Below the pieces are notes generated by a model. That model worked only from the letters and a program-made list of their open reading frames with translations. It was not told the DNA's origin and made no database searches. 64,000 nucleotides of DNA from an uncultured Eubacteriales bacterium (GTDB lineage: Bacteria; Bacillota; Clostridia; Oscillospirales; UMGS1783). Position numbers and translations under genes: made by a program. Positions 46,401 through 55,097 of this stretch are shown here, piece after piece (the first letter of the stretch is position 1; every line of letters starts with the position of its first letter). The DNA is taken from positions 62,001-126,000 of the forward strand of contig CAKSHC010000003.1 of NCBI GenBank assembly GCA_934456365.1. Direction: 5' to 3'.

Positions 46401-49254
46401 GGCCTGGGAGCCGTATGAGGCTCCGTCTATGGTGAAGCTCAATTCGGTCACCCAGATCAACGGCCGTCAGATCGAGCTCGTGTTCAGCGACGGTGTGAAA
46501 ATCATCGACAACGAAGATAAGCGCGGCGGCAAGTTCATGTTTACCGCTGTCCGCCTCGTTTCTTCGGGCAATGTCCTGATCTTTGCCCACAACAACGAAG
46601 ACGGCTCCTATTATTTCGACACCACGGAATCCTCGGGCGCTGTTCCGATGCAGTGGTCCGGCTCGCTGGAATACAGCAGCTACGATCATTCCAAGATGAT
46701 CTTCACGCCCGATACCCGCATGAGCGAGATCGTGGCCAAGGTGGAATCCGAGAGAACCAAGCTCGAGGAAGCCTTCGGTGCGGGCGGCTACAAGCTGGTG
46801 TTCGCCATGGAAGAGGGCTGCCCGGAGAATCCGGCTCCCACCCAGCCTTTCGAGGCGGCCAACGGCGGCATCCATCAGGTCCGCGCGTATGACGATGTGA
46901 CCAAGCAGCTCGAGGCCAACGTGCCCGGCGCGAACGGCGGTATCGATCGTCTGTATGTTTCCATCGACCAGGCGGCCGACAACGGTCCCGTTTATCTGGT
47001 CGGCGTCCGTCTTACCGGGGCAACCGAGGCCATCCTCACCTTCTCGGAGGATGTGGAGTATGACGCGTCCAAGATCGGCTACTATGGCGTCCGCTACCTT
47101 TCCAATGAAGATCTCCACCTCTTCGCGGGCGAAAACAATGCCTGGTATGCCCAGTGGCACGGCTCGATTGCCGGCTACAACGGCGGCAATAAGAACCAGC
47201 TGGTCTTCAAGCTCAACGGCAACGGCAACTTCCCGACCTCGACCTTCTACGATATCATCACCTTTGCCAATGCAGATGCCAAGGCTGCCCTTAAGAACCT
47301 CGACGGCACCTTCTACATCGGCATGGAAGAAGGCCCTTCCGCCGATCACCTCAACGGTATGATGGACGGCATTTATGCGCTGGGCGATCCCACCAGAATG
47401 CTGGCCTCCAAGCCGGAAGGCGCCTGCAACTCGAGTCCGGGCGCATGGAACGGTACCTGGATCAAGCTCCCGACCGATATTCCTCACGGCGCTCTGAACA
47501 TCACCGACGTCAAGGCGGTTGACCGCACCCATATCGTGGTGACCTTCGATCAGCCGGTCAAGGTGGATAAGATTCTGCCGTACTCGGCGGTCCGTATGGT
47601 CAACGCAGAGAATCAGCTTCTCTTCGCCCACAACGGCCTGACCACCTTCAACACCATCGAATCGGGCGCGGACTGCGTGATGCAGTGGACCTGCACTCTC
47701 GATCCGGCCAACCCGCACGGCACCTACGGCGAGAATCGCCTTGTCTTCACCCTGACCGACGGCGCGCACTTCGGCGTGCAGACGCTCGACGGCATCGTGA
47801 ATAAGGACTGGTCGGCTCTGAGCCCGGATCTGGCCAATGTCAGCCTCGTGTTCGGCATTGAGGAAATTGCGGGCTGCGAAGGCTTCGCCGGCAACAACGG
47901 CAAGGTCGACAACATCCTTATGAAGGATGCGCCCGGCGAGCACCTGACCGCCAACATCACGGCCGGTCTCGATAAGTGCTACAACCGCTTCACCATCGCC
48001 TACAATCCGGGCGAAGTGGGCGGCACTCTCTCGGCCACGGCTTCGGTTTACAACAGCACGCAGGTTCTGGTGCAGTTCTCCGAAGCGGTTCAGATCAACG
48101 GCAATCCCTTCATCGCCATCCGTATGACCGACCCGACCGGCCTGCACTCCACCGGTTCCAACAGCGAAGCGGGCGAGCTTGCCTGGACGGGCGTGGTTCC
48201 TCTGCAGTTCTACGGCAGCTGGAAGTGGTTTGACGAAGAGCATACCGCGATTCTCTGGACCTACAACGGCGCCAACACCTACGGCGCACACAACCTCGAA
48301 GAGCTTTACTCCTATGCCAACGGTCTGATGATGTTCTCCGACTGGGGCCTGGATATCAAGTTCTGCATCGAGGAAGCGGGCGGCAACGGCGTTTCCCCTG
48401 TCGGCTACGACTACCTGGTTGAAAACGTGGTTTCGCTGGACGGCGAACGTCATCTGGAGGCCAACCTCTCGATCGGCGCCGACCATGCCTACCTCGATAT
48501 CGACACCTCCCGCCTTGTGATGGGCGGCGATCCCGTGAGCGTGGAATACGCCAAGGTGATTTCCGACACCGAGCTGGAAGTGAAGTTCACCGAGCCGGTC
48601 ATCATCGCCAGCGGCGCTGCGGCTCCCGTGATGAACATCCGCTACCTGAGCGAAACGGGCGCGGCCCAGTATCTGGCCACCGGTCAGACGGCCGTGTTTG
48701 CCGGCGACTGGGAGTGGGTGGACGATACCCATACCGTTCTGCGCTGGAAGCTCGACCTCAACAGCAGCCGTGTGCGCGACTTTGATGTCAAATCGATCAA
48801 CGATCTGCTCAACTTCAAGGGCGATCTCTCGGCCAACAAGAAGGATACCGTGGCCTTCGTGATTGTGGAAAGCGAAGAAGGCTCGGCCGGCGCGTTCACC
48901 ATGCAGGTTGGCGGCGTGACCGATCTCAACGGCATCCGTCGTCTGAAAGCCACCCGTCTGGCCGCTCAGAACATGTTCCAGATCGCCATCACCGGCGGCA
49001 GCCAATCGGGAGGCAGCGAGAAGACGAAGGTCATCACCAAGACTCAAACCGTGACCCGCACGACCACGGTGGTTCCCGAGCCTACGGTGATTGAAAACAC
49101 CACAACCGAGACCGAAACCATCCGTAAGACCATCACCTATCCCGATTATCTCCTGACTGCGATCATCGGCGGCGGCGTGCTGCTGCTCGGGCTGATCGCG
49201 GCGATCGTGATCTTCATCGTTCGCAAGAAGAAGAACGCGAAGCAGAAGGCTTAA
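43456..49254 (+). CDS. Giant surface protein with about eleven repeats of an uncharacterised beta-rich module
   Basis: 1932 residues from ATG 43456 behind AAAGGAGGAA. Signal peptide to about residue 31 (V-S-A-A-D). Then repeat units, about 140-190 residues each, beginning near nt 43548, 43981, 44431, 44911, 45401, 45931, 46426, 46986, 47484, 48028 and 48536. A typical unit starts with a strand such as L-V-A-T-F-S-E-P-M, has I/V-R-x-x-D/S in the middle and a W-x-G, and ends with F-x-I-E-E, a V-D/G-x-I turn and L-x-A-N. The first two are the most diverged. The opening resembles SbsA-type Ig-like domains. A Thr/Val-rich stalk, one helix and the tail R-K-K-K-N-A-K-Q-K-A follow. No catalytic motif seen. 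Confidence 0.87.
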   Translation: MKTCKRLMALVLMLCMLCGLPIVLNLTVSAADPFQLRFATAMIPGQNIANADDYATSILLTFNCIPYNKGAAGYVVILDNMTDCNIIQSWTTGTDYMNYPGGLRFYLTEEKEYNGQKIGTIQGILDAAAATGKVAAFGLIDSSDQPQDGYVNNYYRYPTDGSNLEDCLKADHVFAGCDIAYCPILPAYTLDYALITGNNSLALQTGAPIGNDGRYAAKVRIMDGSTVLSEHDTGWFNYNGSYLVANFPTGFDLVETRLAELKAEHPDARMMFYIQEINNNAQKDEWSGNGFVDTLWNSVNGVKLAANAQSANKDADAALVPLVRYEELDGLRITGATAYGSALKIDFNKPFVKTAPGSWDSIRIYKVDQYGNRTLEKKDGAWLQWQVKTDNYYAGQTEGLSLIGQIQSNFGTNTYEGILAFANANGYTADNGYEVVFSIEEAGGVENTGVVESYRTREGNEPLIGNIIGGCDHANTVITVSDEDALISTGVTVYNDRSFVISFNKEVSFDNAGHVIFLRIVDANGNLIWRKDDGSYTPVEAQGQTPLQWGLDNNLNYYMGKTQLISSLGGSELYSNALNAYNGMKDSYPGARLALVIEENNQGEGFVASDNKVNSIYAITDSGKLGLTAQLTQGIDRFIWSVNEGGESITVEKAEVVAANKLRVTFSAPVVNNLYNPQKGGGIFVRYTDADKQSVIFKHYSKDGSEDIYNTSESGFNNFFHWTGAFAPVEGSNNTIWEFTLESGLGMDDFRNIYTMTKTGYFKDKDWKLCFGIEQQLYDGEGNVKDAIDNFTSPDGSSYLVSTNANGWDNYTEITFSEEYPAPATAPRLVSVKPLSDTELVATFSEPMNDALLSCYSGIRVIDKSYGWLAWSGAPDVSTPYQITCQKEWYNTECTQVKYKLSGEAILGANTLSKLQKLQEAGGAFADTDRYEIVLYIEENTLSAENGVIDHVKGLNSGLNLVANYHDTRRDYGPDFNEGAGMAWEPYEAPSMVKLNSVTQINGRQIELVFSDGVKIIDNEDKRGGKFMFTAVRLVSSGNVLIFAHNNEDGSYYFDTTESSGAVPMQWSGSLEYSSYDHSKMIFTPDTRMSEIVAKVESERTKLEEAFGAGGYKLVFAMEEGCPENPAPTQPFEAANGGIHQVRAYDDVTKQLEANVPGANGGIDRLYVSIDQAADNGPVYLVGVRLTGATEAILTFSEDVEYDASKIGYYGVRYLSNEDLHLFAGENNAWYAQWHGSIAGYNGGNKNQLVFKLNGNGNFPTSTFYDIITFANADAKAALKNLDGTFYIGMEEGPSADHLNGMMDGIYALGDPTRMLASKPEGACNSSPGAWNGTWIKLPTDIPHGALNITDVKAVDRTHIVVTFDQPVKVDKILPYSAVRMVNAENQLLFAHNGLTTFNTIESGADCVMQWTCTLDPANPHGTYGENRLVFTLTDGAHFGVQTLDGIVNKDWSALSPDLANVSLVFGIEEIAGCEGFAGNNGKVDNILMKDAPGEHLTANITAGLDKCYNRFTIAYNPGEVGGTLSATASVYNSTQVLVQFSEAVQINGNPFIAIRMTDPTGLHSTGSNSEAGELAWTGVVPLQFYGSWKWFDEEHTAILWTYNGANTYGAHNLEELYSYANGLMMFSDWGLDIKFCIEEAGGNGVSPVGYDYLVENVVSLDGERHLEANLSIGADHAYLDIDTSRLVMGGDPVSVEYAKVISDTELEVKFTEPVIIASGAAAPVMNIRYLSETGAAQYLATGQTAVFAGDWEWVDDTHTVLRWKLDLNSSRVRDFDVKSINDLLNFKGDLSANKKDTVAFVIVESEEGSAGAFTMQVGGVTDLNGIRRLKATRLAAQNMFQIAITGGSQSGGSEKTKVITKTQTVTRTTTVVPEPTVIENTTTETETIRKTITYPDYLLTAIIGGGVLLLGLIAAIVIFIVRKKKNAKQKA

Positions 49255-49333
49255 CCAACCGGGGGAGGGGCGGAGCCCCGTTCCTCCCCCCTCGAAACCG
49301 GCAGCGTTTTCGCTGCGAAAGTGAGGAAACAAC

Positions 49334-50350
49334 ATGAAGAAATTCAGAAAGATCGCCGTGGCTGCGGTCCTGCTGGCTCTTCTGCTCACGGTTAGCGGAT
49401 TCGGTGGTCATGCCGAAGCTGCGCCGACGGAGAAAAGAGTTCTGACCTTTGACCACGCGTATAAAATCAACAGCTCGCAGATCGTGCTCACCTTCTCGGA
49501 GCCGATCGGCATCAACCTGATTCAGGAAAACAGAGGCCCCTGGATCTCGCTGCGTATCTGCGATTCCAACAACCGCCTCTGCTGGACCGGCGGCCAGGAG
49601 CCTTACGGCCAGGGCCTCCAGTGGTCCGGTTCCATCGAGTATCTCGACGATAACTACGACAAGCTGCTCTTCACCCTGATGAGCGACGGCTTTGACGTGA
49701 CCACCATCGACGAGATCATGGCGCTGACCAATTCCAACAACCCCAAGATCGTAGCGGCCATCCGCGAGTATCAGACCCATCACCCCGATATGACCGACGA
49801 GAAGCTGCGCTTCCTCTTCAACATCGAAGAGGTGCCGTATAACCAGAGCGGCTATCCCAACGGCGACGGTCTGATCGACAACGTGACTACCCGCGACGGA
49901 AAGGTCCACATGTGGGCCAACACCTCCAGCTCTCCCTTCGGCTGGGACGGCACCTACGTGCCCCTCGAGGAGGTTCCCGAAGGCACCTTTGATACCACCC
50001 ACACCGTTTCCATGGAAAACACTCCGCTGCTGACCAAGGAAGTCCTCTTCCTCGGCGCCGTGGATAACACCGGCGGCAGCACCGGCGGCGACACTGCTGA
50101 CGGCGACGGCGGCAAGACGATCGTGAAGACCGTTACCGTCACCAAAGACGTCACCATTCAGGGCGAAGGAGAGGTTCGGACGGTCAGCCACGTCAACCAT
50201 GTTACCCAAACCATTACCACCGAGCTTTATGAAACCGATCCGCTGATCATGGCGCTTTGCATCGGCGGTGCCGTTTTGATTGCTGCGGTGCTCATCATCC
50301 TCGCTTTCCTCCTGTCCCGGAAGAAGAAGGATAGAAAGGCGGCGCACTAA
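49334..50350 (+). CDS. Single-module surface paralogue with membrane tail
   Basis: 338 residues. Signal peptide to about residue 29, then one copy of the module found in the preceding gene (I-V-L-T-F-S-E-P-I, L-Q-W-S-G-S-I-E-Y, L-F-N-I-E-E-V, G-D-G-L-I-D-N-V). The stalk K-T-V-T-V-T-K-D-V-T and helix plus R-K-K-K-D-R-K tail are also shared. It begins 79 bases after the giant gene, separated only by hairpins (49260-49292; 49302-49317) without a T-run, and is probably co-transcribed. Could cap or assemble with the long protein (inference). Confidence 0.83.
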   Translation: MKKFRKIAVAAVLLALLLTVSGFGGHAEAAPTEKRVLTFDHAYKINSSQIVLTFSEPIGINLIQENRGPWISLRICDSNNRLCWTGGQEPYGQGLQWSGSIEYLDDNYDKLLFTLMSDGFDVTTIDEIMALTNSNNPKIVAAIREYQTHHPDMTDEKLRFLFNIEEVPYNQSGYPNGDGLIDNVTTRDGKVHMWANTSSSPFGWDGTYVPLEEVPEGTFDTTHTVSMENTPLLTKEVLFLGAVDNTGGSTGGDTADGDGGKTIVKTVTVTKDVTIQGEGEVRTVSHVNHVTQTITTELYETDPLIMALCIGGAVLIAAVLIILAFLLSRKKKDRKAAH

Positions 50351-50351
50351 G

Positions 50352-52433
50352 ATGAAGAAAAAAATTCTTTCTCTCGCTCTTTGCGTGATGATGATCGTCA
50401 CCGCCCTGGCCTGCATCGTGCCGGCCAATGCGGCGGATATGATCGATCAGACCGGCCTGGCGGCCGCCAATCAGACCGCCCGCGCCTGGATTGTGGATAA
50501 GATCAACAGCAACTCGCTCGTGTCCTTCAACTACGGCGGCCAGGCCTATGCCGACCACATCGGCTCCTGGACCAAATCGGTGGACAACAGCAAGGATCCC
50601 GAGGATGGGAAAGAGCGCTGGCTCGTGACCTATTCCCGCTCCGAGCTGGATCTTGAGATCCGCATCGAGCTGGATCCCGAATTCGCTTCTCTGGACTGGA
50701 CGGCCTATTTCACCGCCAAGCAGACCACCAGGAAGATCGATTCTTTCGCGATTATCGACGCGCCCGTCAAGGTTGCCGACAGCACCCTGACCTCGGCGCT
50801 CGGCTCGGATTCCGCCCGGCGCGACTTTGAGCCCTATTCCAAGAAGATTGCCGACGGCAGCAGCGATATCCTCCGTTCGACCGGCGGCCGCTCCACCCAG
50901 GGCAACTTCTCCTATTTCGACCTCACCTCCAGCAGCAACTACGGCGTGATCGGCGGCATCGGCTGGACCGGCGACTGGTATATGAACTTCGCCGTGTCGG
51001 GCGAAAACGTTCGGATCACCTCCGGCATGCAGTACAACAGCTATGTGCTCTATCCGACCGACGGCGAGATCCGCACGCCGGAATTCGTTCTGATGTTCTT
51101 CAACGGCAACCAGTACGACGGCCACAACCAGTTCCGTCAGCTGGTGCTCAAGAGCTACACTCAGACCGACCATGAGGGCACCCCTCTGACCCACCTCCCC
51201 ATCACCCTCAACTCCTGGGGCGGCTCGGGCGTCACCAAGCTCTGCAACATCGTGACGATGGCGCAGGATACCAATCAGTTCTTTGAAATGCTCTGGGTTG
51301 ACGCCGGCTGGTACGGCGAGAAGCTTTCCGACAACACCTACGACAGCATCTGGCCGACTCAGGTGGGACAGTGGTATATGTGCCCGGCGGGCTATCCCGA
51401 CGGCAATATGCGCGCCGTTTCCAACCTGCTTGCCGAAAAAGGGCAGCTGCTCATGCTCTGGTTTGAGCCGGAGCGTGTGGTGGATACGAGCTGGATGAAT
51501 GAGAATTCCGGCGGCGTGATCAAATACCTCTATGCCGACAACAACTCCACTCTGGTCGACTTCTCGGACGACGCCACCACCAACTACATGATCGACCTGA
51601 TCTATCGCCTGATCCGCGAAAGCGGCGTGACCTGGTACCGCCAGGACTTCAACATGAACCCGGCCAAAAACTGGTCGACGGCCGATACGGCGGATCGTGT
51701 GGGCATCACCGAAACCAAGTATATCACCAACCTCTATCGCTATCTCGACACCCTGCGTTCCCGCTCGGCGGAAAATGGCTATGACTTCTTCATGGACAAC
51801 TGCGCCTCCGGCGGCAAGCGGCTCGACCTCGAGATGATGAAGAGAAGCTCTCCGATGTGGAGAACCGACTACACCGTTTCCGGCGAGAACAACAACTCCA
51901 ATGCAGACGGCGTGCGCGCCATCGGCGCGGCGCTGAGCTGGTGGCTCCCGCTCAGCTGCGGCGGCGGCGGAACCGACGGTTCTTCCACCACCTACACCTG
52001 GCGCAGCCAGTTCGGCTCCGGCCTCACCATCGGCTACCAGTATTCCAACATGACCTGGCTGGCCCGCATGAAAGAGGAATATAAGTATACCCGCGAGCTG
52101 ATGACCGCCAACTACTATCCGCTCAGCTACGGTGTGGACGACGAGTATCAGTCGGTCAACTGCATCTATGAGTTCTACAATCCCGAAACGGGCAAGGGCT
52201 ATGTGATAGCCTTCCGTCCGACCGGCAGCCAGGCCGCGGCCTCCAGTGTGAAGCTGATGGGGCTGGAGGCGGACGCGACCTATCGTCTGCGCCTGGTCGA
52301 CACCTATATGATGAACGAAGAGATCATCAACGAGGTGCATGAATGGACCGGCAAGCAGCTGATGGAAGAGGGCCTCGGCTTCAACTTCGAGAAGCCCGTT
52401 CAGTCCTGGCTGGTCTATCTCGACCGCATCTAA
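50352..52433 (+). CDS. Secreted GH36 alpha-galactosidase-like glycoside hydrolase
   Basis: 693 residues with start at ATG 50352, one base after the preceding stop. Signal peptide to about residue 27 (V-P-A-N-A-A). GH36/clan-D motifs: L-W-F-E-P-E-R-V, the nucleophile D432 in W-Y-R-Q-D-F-N-M, D-N-C-A-S-G-G-K-R-L-D and the probable acid/base D506 in M-W-R-T-D-Y. The family removes alpha-galactosyl or alpha-N-acetylgalactosaminyl units. No membrane tail, so it would be released or held by partners. Most intracellular Firmicute GH36 enzymes lack a signal peptide, which makes this one notable. Confidence 0.9.
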   Translation: MKKKILSLALCVMMIVTALACIVPANAADMIDQTGLAAANQTARAWIVDKINSNSLVSFNYGGQAYADHIGSWTKSVDNSKDPEDGKERWLVTYSRSELDLEIRIELDPEFASLDWTAYFTAKQTTRKIDSFAIIDAPVKVADSTLTSALGSDSARRDFEPYSKKIADGSSDILRSTGGRSTQGNFSYFDLTSSSNYGVIGGIGWTGDWYMNFAVSGENVRITSGMQYNSYVLYPTDGEIRTPEFVLMFFNGNQYDGHNQFRQLVLKSYTQTDHEGTPLTHLPITLNSWGGSGVTKLCNIVTMAQDTNQFFEMLWVDAGWYGEKLSDNTYDSIWPTQVGQWYMCPAGYPDGNMRAVSNLLAEKGQLLMLWFEPERVVDTSWMNENSGGVIKYLYADNNSTLVDFSDDATTNYMIDLIYRLIRESGVTWYRQDFNMNPAKNWSTADTADRVGITETKYITNLYRYLDTLRSRSAENGYDFFMDNCASGGKRLDLEMMKRSSPMWRTDYTVSGENNNSNADGVRAIGAALSWWLPLSCGGGGTDGSSTTYTWRSQFGSGLTIGYQYSNMTWLARMKEEYKYTRELMTANYYPLSYGVDDEYQSVNCIYEFYNPETGKGYVIAFRPTGSQAAASSVKLMGLEADATYRLRLVDTYMMNEEIINEVHEWTGKQLMEEGLGFNFEKPVQSWLVYLDRI

Positions 52434-52442
52434 TCTTACCTT

Positions 52443-52480
52443 AAACGCCGGGGATGTACCGGCATCCCCGGCTTTAAGAA
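52443..52480 (+). terminator. Strong hairpin between the GH36 and lipoprotein genes
   Basis: GCCGGGGATG and CATCCCCGGC form a 10-bp stem, extended by CTTAAA/TTTAAG. No clear T-run, so it may moderate or process the transcript rather than stop it. Confidence 0.5.
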
Positions 52481-52504
52481 ATATTTTCATTAGGAGATGA
52501 AAAG

Positions 52505-53644
52505 ATGAAAAGAACGATTTGTGCTCTTCTGGCCGTTCTGATGGTCCTGGGTCTTGTCGTTGGCTGCAGCCGCGGTCCGAAAACCTCGACTGACACCGAC
52601 ATTTCTACCGACACCTCTCAGACCACGAGCGGCGGCGGTAAGACCTCTACCGTGACCGAGATCAACGCCGCAGACGGCGACTTCAGCAGCGACACCTATG
52701 AGGACGCCAAAAACACCACGATCGCCTGCTGCATGGGCTCGATGAACCACCCGGTTCACCGTGTGGTGCAGTATTCCTTCGTGACCGAAGGTCGTTCCAA
52801 GGGCTACAAGGCCATCATTTCCGGTCTGGACGAAGGTTCCACCCAGGAGCTGATCGCCAAGTTTGAGTCCACCTTCGACAACGGCGCCAAGGGCGCTCTG
52901 GTCTGGTCCGGCGATGATACCATGTATCAGATGATGCGTGACTATCAGGGCGAGTGCGTGTTCGTGGTTCCCCACTTTGCGCATGAGTATGAAGACACCA
53001 AGGACTTCATCGCCCGCAACATCACCTCGACTGCGAAGACCTACGGCGAAGCCGCCGGCAAGTTCGTTGCTGAGCGCCTTGCCGCGAAGGGTGTTACCTC
53101 CGGTATGATCCTTTGCTCCGAGTCCGGCCCGAACGTGACCGAGAACGCCGCGAAGGACGCTTTCTACACCTATATCAAAAACAACACCGGCTTTACGCTC
53201 TATACGGACAACGGCGGCGTGGTGTATGAGACTCTCGAGGTGACCACCGCTGCCAACGCTCTGGTTGCGGCTCTCACCTCTCATCCCGAGATCGTCGGCT
53301 GCTTCGGCACCACCGGCGGCTCGGCTCAGGCCTATGTTCAGGCCATGAAGACCACCGGCCGTTCTGACCTCGTGGTCTGCGCCATCGACTACATCGAGTT
53401 CAACGTGAACGCGGTTGCCGACGGCACCATCACCGGCATCGTCTGCCAGCCTCTGGTGGAAGAAGCCAAATACTCCGTTGATACCATCGACTCGGTGCTC
53501 CAGGGCAAATCCTACAACGGCAGCGCCGCGAGCTGGTTCCTCGAGCTGGAAGCTCCTGTCGCCTGGACGGGCGGCGAAGGCAAGTATCAGATCGAGACCT
53601 ATCGCCCGATCGTCAACGCTGTGAAGGAGTATTACTCCGACTAA
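52505..53644 (+). CDS. Sugar-binding lipoprotein (periplasmic-binding protein family 4)
   Basis: 379 residues. Lipobox L-V-V-G-C with Cys22, then a Thr/Ser-rich linker and a ribose-binding-type two-lobe domain (Peripla_BP_4: about residues 75-375). It should bind a sugar on the outer face and pass it to an ABC importer or a sensor. No permease or ATPase gene is adjacent on either side, which makes it an orphan within this locus. It follows the GH36 gene after 71 bases and is closed by a perfect terminator. Confidence 0.87.
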   Translation: MKRTICALLAVLMVLGLVVGCSRGPKTSTDTDISTDTSQTTSGGGKTSTVTEINAADGDFSSDTYEDAKNTTIACCMGSMNHPVHRVVQYSFVTEGRSKGYKAIISGLDEGSTQELIAKFESTFDNGAKGALVWSGDDTMYQMMRDYQGECVFVVPHFAHEYEDTKDFIARNITSTAKTYGEAAGKFVAERLAAKGVTSGMILCSESGPNVTENAAKDAFYTYIKNNTGFTLYTDNGGVVYETLEVTTAANALVAALTSHPEIVGCFGTTGGSAQAYVQAMKTTGRSDLVVCAIDYIEFNVNAVADGTITGIVCQPLVEEAKYSVDTIDSVLQGKSYNGSAASWFLELEAPVAWTGGEGKYQIETYRPIVNAVKEYYSD

Positions 53645-53660
53645 TCCGGTTTCCAGCGAA

Positions 53661-53689
53661 AAGAGGTCCCTTCGGGGACCTCTTTTTTG
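53661..53689 (+). terminator. Terminator of the surface locus
   Basis: 10-bp perfect stem (53661-53670 with 53675-53684) with a TTCG tetraloop and T-run. Confidence 0.95.
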
Positions 53690-53718
53690 TTGACTTTCCG
53701 CCGGAATCTGGCTATCCT
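53690..53718 (+). promoter_or_regulatory. Promoter of the hydrolase gene at 53738
   Basis: TTGACT (53690-53695), 17-bp spacer, TATCCT (53713-53718), starting in the tail of the preceding terminator. Confidence 0.65.
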
Positions 53719-53737
53719 AAAAGCGAGGTGATAAAAC

Positions 53738-54451
53738 ATGAAAACGATGACCTGGGATCGCGTCCGCGATCTTGCCTTTTTGAATACCGACGCGCTGGAG
53801 GGCCCTCCGCGCGGGGTGGTGCTGAATTTCCATGGCTATACCGACGACACCATGTTTTCCCAAAGCGACGATTTTGCCCGCCGCCTCGGCGAGCGGGGCA
53901 TCCTTTATATCTGGCCCTACTATAGCGTTTGGGCCTGGATGAGCCGTTCGGCGATTGCCTACATCGAGGAGCTCCTGGATCTGGTGTGGGAGCATTTTGA
54001 GCTCGACGGGAAAACTCCCGTGGTCTATTCGGGCGGCAGCATGGGCGGCATGACGGCGCTGATGATGAGCCTGATCGGCAAGCGCCGCCCCATCGCCTGC
54101 GCCTGCAACTGCCCGGCCACCGATCTTGCCTGGCGCTTCGAGCGCCACGATTCCCGCCGCGCCGTGACCTCCGCCATGATTCTGGACGAGGGCACGCCGC
54201 AGGAGTGGATCTCGCTGCGCTCGCCGCAGGAGCGCGCGGTCGACCTGCCGCACATCCCCTACTACCTGCTCTATGCCGCCGACGATACCGCCATCCTGCC
54301 CCGCGAGCGGGTGGCTTTCCTGACCGCCATGGCCGACGCCGGGCAGTCGGTGGAAACGGTGCTCGTCCCCGGCATGGCGCACTGCGATCTGGCCTCTCAT
54401 CCGCAGGCCGAGGCCGACTATCAGGCCTTCATCCTGCGCCAGTTTTCCTGA
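53738..54451 (+). CDS. Alpha/beta hydrolase, prolyl-oligopeptidase/dienelactone-hydrolase-like
   Basis: 237 residues, no signal peptide. Oxyanion-side H-G-Y-T-D, nucleophile elbow S-G-G-S-M-G-G, acid in Y-A-A-D-D-T and final His in M-A-H-C-D. This is a small serine hydrolase of the S9/DLH type that acts on esters or short peptides; the substrate is unknown. The stop shares its last base with the next start (TGATG), so the membrane protein downstream is coupled. Confidence 0.83.
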   Translation: MKTMTWDRVRDLAFLNTDALEGPPRGVVLNFHGYTDDTMFSQSDDFARRLGERGILYIWPYYSVWAWMSRSAIAYIEELLDLVWEHFELDGKTPVVYSGGSMGGMTALMMSLIGKRRPIACACNCPATDLAWRFERHDSRRAVTSAMILDEGTPQEWISLRSPQERAVDLPHIPYYLLYAADDTAILPRERVAFLTAMADAGQSVETVLVPGMAHCDLASHPQAEADYQAFILRQFS

Positions 54452-55056
54452 TGAAGCGGCGCCGGTCCGTTTGGGACAGCATGGTGCAGAGCGCCTGGCG
54501 GGGCATGGCCATCGACCTGGCCTTTGCGCTGGTGCAGGCCGCCCTCGTGCTGCGCACCCGGTCGGTCTGGTTTGTCGCCACCGCTTTTTACTACGGGATT
54601 CTGGGCGTCGCCCGCCTTTGGGCAGTGCTCGCGGCGCGCGGCCACGGTAAGGGCGAAAAATCGGCTCAGAGCCCGGTCGGCGCGCTGCTGATCGCTCTGA
54701 GCCTGGCGCTCGGCGGGATCGTCTGGTTGAGCGCCGAGGAATCCATCGCGCCGCGCCACGATAAGATTCTGATGATCACCATCGCAGCCTATACCTTTTT
54801 CAAAGCCGGGCTCGTGGTCTGGCGCGCCGTCAAGCAGCGCCGCGATCCTTCGCCGCTTTTGCGGGTGATCCGCCGCCTCGGCGCGGCCGACGCCGCGGCC
54901 TCCCTCCTTTCCCTGCAGCGCTCCCTGCTGGTCAGCTTTCCCGGGATGGAGGAAGCCGCCGCGCGGCGGATGAATCTTCTGGCCGGAGCAGCCGGCTGCC
55001 TCTTTATTCTGGCGTTGGGAGCGGGGCTTCTTGTGCGCGCCCGAAAGAGAGCATAA
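54451..55056 (+). CDS. Hypothetical membrane protein, 201 aa
   Basis: Not recognised. About five hydrophobic helices with basic loops (K-R-R-R at the start, R-K-R-A at the end), and a conserved-looking F-Y-Y-G-I-L-G-V-A-R-L-W segment. Translationally coupled to the hydrolase upstream, which suggests a joint role at the membrane. Convergent with the PHP phosphatase gene. Confidence 0.75.
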   Translation: MKRRRSVWDSMVQSAWRGMAIDLAFALVQAALVLRTRSVWFVATAFYYGILGVARLWAVLAARGHGKGEKSAQSPVGALLIALSLALGGIVWLSAEESIAPRHDKILMITIAAYTFFKAGLVVWRAVKQRRDPSPLLRVIRRLGAADAAASLLSLQRSLLVSFPGMEEAAARRMNLLAGAAGCLFILALGAGLLVRARKRA

Positions 55057-55097
55057 AAAAGGACAGAGCAAAGAATCGCTCTGTCCGTTTTCTTTTT
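55055..55097. terminator. Bidirectional terminator
   Basis: GGACAGAGC/GCTCTGTCC stem (55061-55069 with 55078-55086) flanked by A and T tracts. Confidence 0.9.

Noticed and set aside
43351..49389. A 2012-codon open frame on the minus strand opposite the giant surface protein
   Set aside because: The plus-strand gene has a promoter, signal peptide, module repeats and membrane tail. The antisense frame is open because of the codon bias of the GC-rich sense strand and shows no domain, signal or ribosome site.
50295..52490. A 731-codon minus-strand open frame opposite the GH36 gene
   Set aside because: Same antisense effect. The GH36 motifs and signal peptide on the plus strand are clear.
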